Shown: positions 59,397-64,000 of the stretch, one piece after another | Numbering within the stretch: position 1 is the first letter of the stretch | Layout of the letters: every line of letters begins with the position of its first letter | NCBI RefSeq assembly: GCF_009709575.1 | Contig: NZ_WIXO01000001.1 | Coordinates: 3,226,001 to 3,290,000 of the forward strand | From: Streptomyces taklimakanensis | GTDB lineage: Bacteria; Actinomycetota; Actinomycetes; Streptomycetales; Streptomycetaceae | Length of the DNA: 64,000 bases | Direction of reading: 5' to 3' | Program-made: the position numbers and the translations under genes | Notes under the pieces: model-generated | Told to the model about the DNA's origin: nothing | What the model saw: only the letters and a program-made list of their open reading frames with translations | Database searches by the model: none

Positions 59397-60217
59397 AGCG
59401 TCACCCGGATTCCGGCCGCCTCGCAGCAGGCGACCTCGACGACGAAGGACCGCTCGGCCAGTACGAAACGGTCGTTGGTGGAGATACGGACGGACGCGGC
59501 GTCCGTGTCGGGCACGACCTCGGGTGCCTCACGACGGACCCGCAGAGGGCCGGTGACGTACAGCCACGCCTCACCGGAAGGTGCCTGGGAGCAGTCCGGG
59601 GGGCCGACGTTCACGCTGTAGCCGGCGCCCATGATGACGCAGTTCCCCATCAGGGTCCGCGGCGTGCCGTCCTGCAGGGCGACGACGTTGCAGCAGCCCA
59701 GCAGCGCGGCGGCACCGGCCGGGACGTGGAGGACACCCCGCCCGCCGTAGGTGGAGGCGAGCCAGCCTTCCAGCGTGGCGATGCCCTGCGCGATGGACAC
59801 GGCGCCTTCGGCGGGGGTGAGGTCGTCGGCCATCGGGCACAGCACGTCCCGCATGAACCACTCTTCCAGGGCGCGTTGCTCGCCCATGCGGAGTGCCTCG
59901 CGTGCCTGCCGGACGGCCTCGGTGTACTGCCAGCCGATCGTGGAGCAGGTGACGCCGGCGTAGATGGTGATCGGCGCGGCCGAGCACACGCCGGGCCGGG
60001 CGAAGTCTTTGACGACCGGCCCGCCGGGCGACTCGTCGCCGTCGGGGCACCAGTCCCAGTCGTGGGCGTCGATGCACGACAGCGGCATCCACTCCGTGCC
60101 GAGGAGTTCGTGGACGTCGGGGACGTCGACGATCTCGGTGCAGCCGGTGAGGATGCCGTGCGGGGCCGGGGTTCCGGGGATCGCTTCGACGCGTTTACGC
60201 AGTCCTGCGGACGGCAC
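59390..60217 (-). CDS. head/virion structural protein, 275 aa
   Basis: Directly after the major capsid gene. CTEIVDVPDVHELLGTEWMP, then AVRQAREALRMGEQRALEEW, AQGIATLEGWLASTYGGRGV and RTLMGNCVIMGAGYSVNVGP. The helical spine and loop order recall capsid-type folds, so it could be a minor capsid or portal-adjacent protein. Rich in Cys. GTG 60217 with GGAGG upstream. Confidence 0.6.
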   Translation of the reverse strand: MPSAGLRKRVEAIPGTPAPHGILTGCTEIVDVPDVHELLGTEWMPLSCIDAHDWDWCPDGDESPGGPVVKDFARPGVCSAAPITIYAGVTCSTIGWQYTEAVRQAREALRMGEQRALEEWFMRDVLCPMADDLTPAEGAVSIAQGIATLEGWLASTYGGRGVLHVPAGAAALLGCCNVVALQDGTPRTLMGNCVIMGAGYSVNVGPPDCSQAPSGEAWLYVTGPLRVRREAPEVVPDTDAASVRISTNDRFVLAERSFVVEVACCEAAGIRVTLC

Positions 60218-60295
60218 CTGCCTCGCCTCCTATCCAGGGGGGTGCGGTCGGCCCGGCCGGGCAGGTGGCCGGGCCGACCGCGAGGGGGGCCGTGG

Positions 60296-61957
60296 TCAGG
60301 ACGTGGCGCAGGTGAGTACGGACTGCGCGCCGGTCTCGCCGCTCGGGCAGACCGGGACGGTGACGATCCGGGTGTCCACCGACCGGTCGACGAGCGCCAC
60401 GCACTCCTCGGCGAAAAGGGCGGTGTAGTCGTTCGTCTGGAATTTCGTGGAGTCGTGGATCGCGCCGAGGTTGATCTCCTCGCCGCGGCCGATCTGCAGG
60501 CTGCCGGACGGGTAGATGAGGAACTGGATTTGCTCGGGCCACTCCGCGGCGGGAGTCGGGCCGCCGATGTCGGTCGGCACGGCGGGGGTCAGGCCCCGCG
60601 CCCACTGGATACGGACACCGAGCGGGCTGAACACGTCCTGCACCATCGAGGGGGTGACCTCCTCGGCGCAGCAGCCGTTACGACGCGCGAGGTCAGCGAG
60701 GAACAGGTTCCGCGACCACCACGGGAAAACGACCTCCAGGGCGGTGCCCTCGCACAGGCTGTGCCGCTCGATCATGTCGGCGGCCTGCAGCGCGACCGCG
60801 GCGTAGATCGCGGACAGGGCGCCGAAGGTGGGGGCGAGAGTGACCGGGGTGGCGGTCGCGACGGCCCGGTTGAACAGCTCCTGCCGGATGCGGATCTCGT
60901 GCGCGACCATCGTGTTGCGCAGGTACCACGACACCAGCTCCGGGAAGTGCCGCTGGGTGAGGATGCCCGCCTCCAGGCACACGCCGACGGCGTCACAGCG
61001 GACCTCGATCGGGTCCGGGCAGGGGATCTTGAAGCAGGGCTTGGTGGCGCCGGAGATGTCGTCGGCTTCGGTGTGGACCCAGGTGAGCTGCCCGACATCC
61101 AGGGACGGCGTCTTGTAGTAGCGCAGCCCGCCGCGGGCGAGCTGGATCTCCGGGGCGTCCCACAGCATGTCGGGGCACGCGACGTCGGTGAGTTCGTACA
61201 GCGTCTCGGACGGGGCGCACCAGCCGCCCGACGCGACCAAGTCCTGCTGCGGCAGCCGCCGCTGGTTCGACGCGGCGAGGGACACGGTGGTGCCCTCCGG
61301 CGCCGACGACGAGTCGGTGACGATCAGGTCCCGCTCGAAGGGGTGCCGGTAGGAGATGACCTGGCCGACGCCGCCGCCGGCAGTCTTCAGTGCGGTCGCG
61401 CGGGAGATGATGCCGCGGGTGACGTCGTCGAAGTCGAGCGGGGCGCCGGGGGTGTAGCCGGGCACGTCGACGGCGGCGGTGATGGTGGTGCCCGGCGCGG
61501 GCGGCTCGGGCAGGACCCGCGGCTGACGGGACCGCACCGAGGACAGGTTCAGAGGGACAGAGCGGCGCGTGATGGCGGTCGACGCGGTCACCTGCTCGGG
61601 CTGCGCGGCCGGCTCGGGCTCGGGGTCGGAGGAGGCTTCGGCCTCGTCGCCGTCCTCGGTGTCGTCGTCCTCGGTGTCGTCGTCGTTGCTGGTGTCCTCG
61701 CCGCCGCGGACCTTCGCCGCGAGGGCGTCGATCTCGGCGGCGGCCTGCTGCGCTGCCTCGTGGCGGGCCTGCTGCTCCTGCCGGATGTGGTCGACGGTCG
61801 CGGCCAGCTCGCGCAGTTCGCTGAGGTCGTCGGAGGTGACGATGCTGGAGGACGCCTTGGCGTCGAACTGCGACACGGCCTCGTTGAGGGCGTCGGCGAG
61901 TTCGTCGTCGTTGAGGATGCGGATGTTCTCGGGGATCTCGGGCTGCTGCTCGGGCAT
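60296..61957 (-). CDS. major capsid protein with N-terminal scaffold-like domain
   Basis: A 553-aa protein. Residues 1-130 are a coiled coil and acidic linker (TVDHIRQEQQARHEAAQQAA), typical of the delta/scaffold part of HK97-type capsids removed by the protease. The rest has GGWCAPSETLYELTDVACPD, VSWYLRNTMVAHEIRIRQEL and LEVVFPWWSRNLFLADLARR, characteristic of Streptomyces phage capsid proteins. Late motif copy 7 lies upstream. ATG 61957. Confidence 0.88.
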   Translation of the reverse strand: MPEQQPEIPENIRILNDDELADALNEAVSQFDAKASSSIVTSDDLSELRELAATVDHIRQEQQARHEAAQQAAAEIDALAAKVRGGEDTSNDDDTEDDDTEDGDEAEASSDPEPEPAAQPEQVTASTAITRRSVPLNLSSVRSRQPRVLPEPPAPGTTITAAVDVPGYTPGAPLDFDDVTRGIISRATALKTAGGGVGQVISYRHPFERDLIVTDSSSAPEGTTVSLAASNQRRLPQQDLVASGGWCAPSETLYELTDVACPDMLWDAPEIQLARGGLRYYKTPSLDVGQLTWVHTEADDISGATKPCFKIPCPDPIEVRCDAVGVCLEAGILTQRHFPELVSWYLRNTMVAHEIRIRQELFNRAVATATPVTLAPTFGALSAIYAAVALQAADMIERHSLCEGTALEVVFPWWSRNLFLADLARRNGCCAEEVTPSMVQDVFSPLGVRIQWARGLTPAVPTDIGGPTPAAEWPEQIQFLIYPSGSLQIGRGEEINLGAIHDSTKFQTNDYTALFAEECVALVDRSVDTRIVTVPVCPSGETGAQSVLTCATS

Positions 61958-61985
61958 TGAGGGTTCTCCGTCGTCCAGAGGGAGA

Positions 61986-62039
61986 GACCCGGCCCACAAC
62001 CAGCAGTCGAACGTGTGTGAAGTTGTTGAGGTGATTTTA
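61986..62039 (-). promoter_or_regulatory. late motif copy 7
   Basis: Core GACTGCTGGTTGTGGGCC (61986-62006). A TAAAAT (62034-62039) lies further upstream than in the other copies (28 rather than 8-13 bases). Confidence 0.55.
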
Positions 62040-62112
62040 GCCCGCGGCGGCGGTGGGCGTTGAGGGGCAGAGTGCACCGCCGCCGCGGGGGTCTGGCGGG
62101 AGGGTCAGGCGG

Positions 62113-62298
62113 TCAGGACGCCGTGCCCTTCTCCCGGACGATCGGCGGTGTCGTGCCGTCCTTCTCCGCCGCCTTCGTGTAGCGCTTGGCGACCGACTCC
62201 GCGGTCGGTTTGGAGGTGGAGGTGTAGACGACGCGGCCGGAGCCGCCGTCGAGCACGACCTCGTACTGCTTACGGTTCTTCTGGCAGCCGCACGCCAT
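62113..62298 (-). CDS. small Cys-containing protein, 61 aa
   Basis: MACGCQKNRKQYEVVLDGGS, then VVYTSTSKPTAESVAKRYTK. A short beta-hairpin protein between protease and capsid genes in many actinophages; function unknown. Confidence 0.65.
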   Translation of the reverse strand: MACGCQKNRKQYEVVLDGGSGRVVYTSTSKPTAESVAKRYTKAAEKDGTTPPIVREKGTAS

Positions 62299-62299
62299 G

Positions 62300-64000
62300 T
62301 CAGTTCTCTCCCTTGATGCTGGCCGCCATACCGGCGGCGACCTCGGCCCGCGCGGGGGCGAGCTGCTGGGCGAGCCGTTCGATTTCGGCTCGGGCTTGCT
62401 GTTGGCGGGTGATCTCCTCGCCGACGACGGTGGCGAGGACGCCGCTGGTGCGGAGTTCGGCCGCCAGGGCGGCGGCGAGGGACTTCACGTCCGTCCCGGT
62501 GGCCGGCTGCTCGGCCGGAGCCGGGGCTGGGGTGGCGGACGCGGCGAGCGCCATGTTCGCCCGGTCGATGACGGCCGACGCGGCGAGCCGGGAGGGGTGT
62601 CCGGGCACAGGCACGGACAGCACCGCGCGCAGCGCCCACCGGCCGTTCTCCTGCCGCATGTGGTAGCTCGGCTGGCAGGCGGCGAACACGGCCCGGTCCC
62701 ACTCCGACAGCCAGGGGGCGGCGGCGCCGGAGAACCACATGCCGCCGGCGTTGATGCCGACGGTGACGATCCCGGCGACGGTGCGGGTGTCGTCGAACTG
62801 GCAGGCCGCGGTCTCGCATTCGGCGCCGTCGCGGTGGTGCCCGGCGTTCATCGTGAACGCCCCGACCTTGACGGTGGTGCCGTCGTCGAGGCGGAACCGG
62901 GTGCGGAGGAACGCGGTGGTGTCGATCTCCCCCAGGGACTCGATGGTGAGGTTCTTGCCCGGGTACGCCTCGTGGGGGACGCCTGCTTGGGCGACCCAGC
63001 CGTAGATGCGGCCGTCGGCGTAGTGGACGCCGCCGGAGCCGGGCGGCAACTCCTCGGCGGTGGGCTCCTTGAACCAGGCCGCGGGCATCGGCGGGAGGGC
63101 CTGCATCTCCTGCCACGCGGACGCTTCCAACTCGTCGGCCTCCTCACGGTCCCAGGGCGGGGTGATGTCGCGGTCGAAGTGGTCGGCGATGCGGTCGTAG
63201 AGGGCGGTGACGCGTTCGCGGAGGGTGTCCTGTTCTCCGGCAGGGATGTCGACGCCGCCTCGTCCGCCTTCCAGGACGTTGGCGACGGCGTACACGGCGC
63301 GCACCACGATGTGGAGTTCTCCGTCGTAGACGTCGGCGATACCGAGCTTGTACGCGGCGAGGGTGGCGGGGTCGGCGTCCGGGTCGCGGTAGAGGAACGC
63401 GGCGCCGAGCCGATCGGGGTCGCCGGTGTCGCCGGTGGTGGCCCAGTCCAGGACGCGGGACGCCGCGGCGTCGCCGTCCCAGTCGGCGTCGTAGTCGTCG
63501 TGGATGGGCAGGTCGAGGTCCCCGGACATGGACGCGGTGATCTCCCCCTCGGGGAGGGTGGAGGTGCCGACGTACCGGCCGGGCGAGAGGCGCACCAGGC
63601 GGCCGGCGGCGGTGGCGCGGATTAGGTAGTCGCGGGCCTGGGAGACGGTCATGTCGAGGGCTTTGGCGACGTCGGCGGCGGAGACGGGGATGGGGCTGGT
63701 GGAGACGTAGATGACGACGTCCCGCATGCGCTGGCCGGGCGCGGGGGCGTCGGCGGACGCGGTCGTGTCGTTGTTGAGGACGATGCGGGCGCGGGCGAAC
63801 GCGGGCATGGACACGAGCGTGGCCCCGCGGACTCGGGCGCGGGTGATCCGCATGAGGAAGTCGCCGGCGTTCTCGGTGTGGATGACTTCGCCGGTGGTGT
63901 CGTCGGGGTCGCCTGCGGCGGCCTTGAGTTCGGTGGCGGTCTCGACACCGGCGGCGGTGAGCGCGGCGTGCAGCTCGGGGGCGTGGACGGAGCCGTCCGG
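62300..64000 (-). CDS. capsid maturation protease, 5' end outside the window
   Basis: The frame is open from the right edge. It begins in DGSVHAPELHAALTAAGVET, followed by MRITRARVRGATLVSMPAFA, the RGAxLVSxPAF signature of HK97-type prohead proteases. The C-terminal half has GGMWFSGAAAPWLSEWDRAV and RWALRAVLSVPVPGHPSR, then a coiled coil (AEIERLAQQLAPARAEVA), as in actinophage protease/scaffold proteins. The catalytic residues are not all identifiable here. It processes the capsid protein encoded next. Confidence 0.8.
   Translation of the reverse strand, partial: PDGSVHAPELHAALTAAGVETATELKAAAGDPDDTTGEVIHTENAGDFLMRITRARVRGATLVSMPAFARARIVLNNDTTASADAPAPGQRMRDVVIYVSTSPIPVSAADVAKALDMTVSQARDYLIRATAAGRLVRLSPGRYVGTSTLPEGEITASMSGDLDLPIHDDYDADWDGDAAASRVLDWATTGDTGDPDRLGAAFLYRDPDADPATLAAYKLGIADVYDGELHIVVRAVYAVANVLEGGRGGVDIPAGEQDTLRERVTALYDRIADHFDRDITPPWDREEADELEASAWQEMQALPPMPAAWFKEPTAEELPPGSGGVHYADGRIYGWVAQAGVPHEAYPGKNLTIESLGEIDTTAFLRTRFRLDDGTTVKVGAFTMNAGHHRDGAECETAACQFDDTRTVAGIVTVGINAGGMWFSGAAAPWLSEWDRAVFAACQPSYHMRQENGRWALRAVLSVPVPGHPSRLAASAVIDRANMALAASATPAPAPAEQPATGTDVKSLAAALAAELRTSGVLATVVGEEITRQQQARAEIERLAQQLAPARAEVAAGMAASIKGEN

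Noticed and set aside
59726..61960. Plus-strand frame of 744 codons opposite capsid genes
   Set aside because: It is an antisense shadow of the capsid and head genes, with Gly/Arg/Asp-rich filler.

Overview
The window is very GC-rich actinobacterial DNA. The first 9 kb is chromosomal and looks like Streptomyces: the 3' end of topA, a dTMP kinase fused behind an MFS-like membrane domain, the DNA polymerase III delta' gene (holB), a TAP/Slp-type alpha/beta-hydrolase lipoprotein and a tRNA-Thr(CGT). From just past the tRNA to the right edge, everything I can assign is a temperate siphovirus (prophage) whose right end lies outside the window. The tRNA 3' end is the likely attachment site, but no second copy of it is visible here, so this is inferred.

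Layout of the prophage. 9.3-13.5 kb: small accessory and DNA-binding genes, mostly plus strand. 13.5-15.5 kb: a tyrosine integrase translationally coupled to an HTH gene, minus strand. 15.56-15.73 kb: a control region with about five copies of a 26-bp operator. 15.7-31.3 kb: early genes, plus strand, many overlapping by ATGA or GTGA. They include an excisionase-like HTH protein, a Rad52-type annealing protein, a DnaQ-type exonuclease, a Dcm methyltransferase, a RusA-like resolvase, a five-zinc-ribbon protein with a GIY-YIG-like end, a PASTA membrane protein, a MazG-like protein, a WhiB-like protein and a VVA0879-like protein. 31.3-33.9 kb: a small module with a degenerate recombinase-like protein, a DUF6415-like protein and a GntR regulator. 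34.0-35.0 kb: a second, canonical tyrosine recombinase. 35.0-64 kb: the late operon, minus strand, read right to left. Its order is capsid protease, major capsid, fibre or decoration block, a tandem glycosyltransferase, major tail protein, a Stealth-like glycosyltransferase, connectors, frameshifted tail chaperones, tape measure, Dit-like protein, a poly-gamma-glutamate-hydrolase-like/baseplate fusion, tail fibres, amidase endolysin and holin-like proteins.

Two sequence systems stand out. First, a 26-bp two-armed operator overlaps the -35 of four similar promoters (9.34, 15.63, 23.51 and 26.13 kb), each with a 17-bp spacer. At three of them a second operator sits just downstream of the -10. 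This looks like the phage repressor regulon. Second, a motif with core GCTGGTTNTGGGCC lies upstream of seven late genes, in each case downstream of a TANNNT hexamer. It looks like a late promoter or 5'-leader element. The virion genes are also unusual in being cysteine-rich and modular and in containing two glycosyltransferase-like genes.

Everything is read from sequence alone. Family names rest on motif recognition, not database searches.
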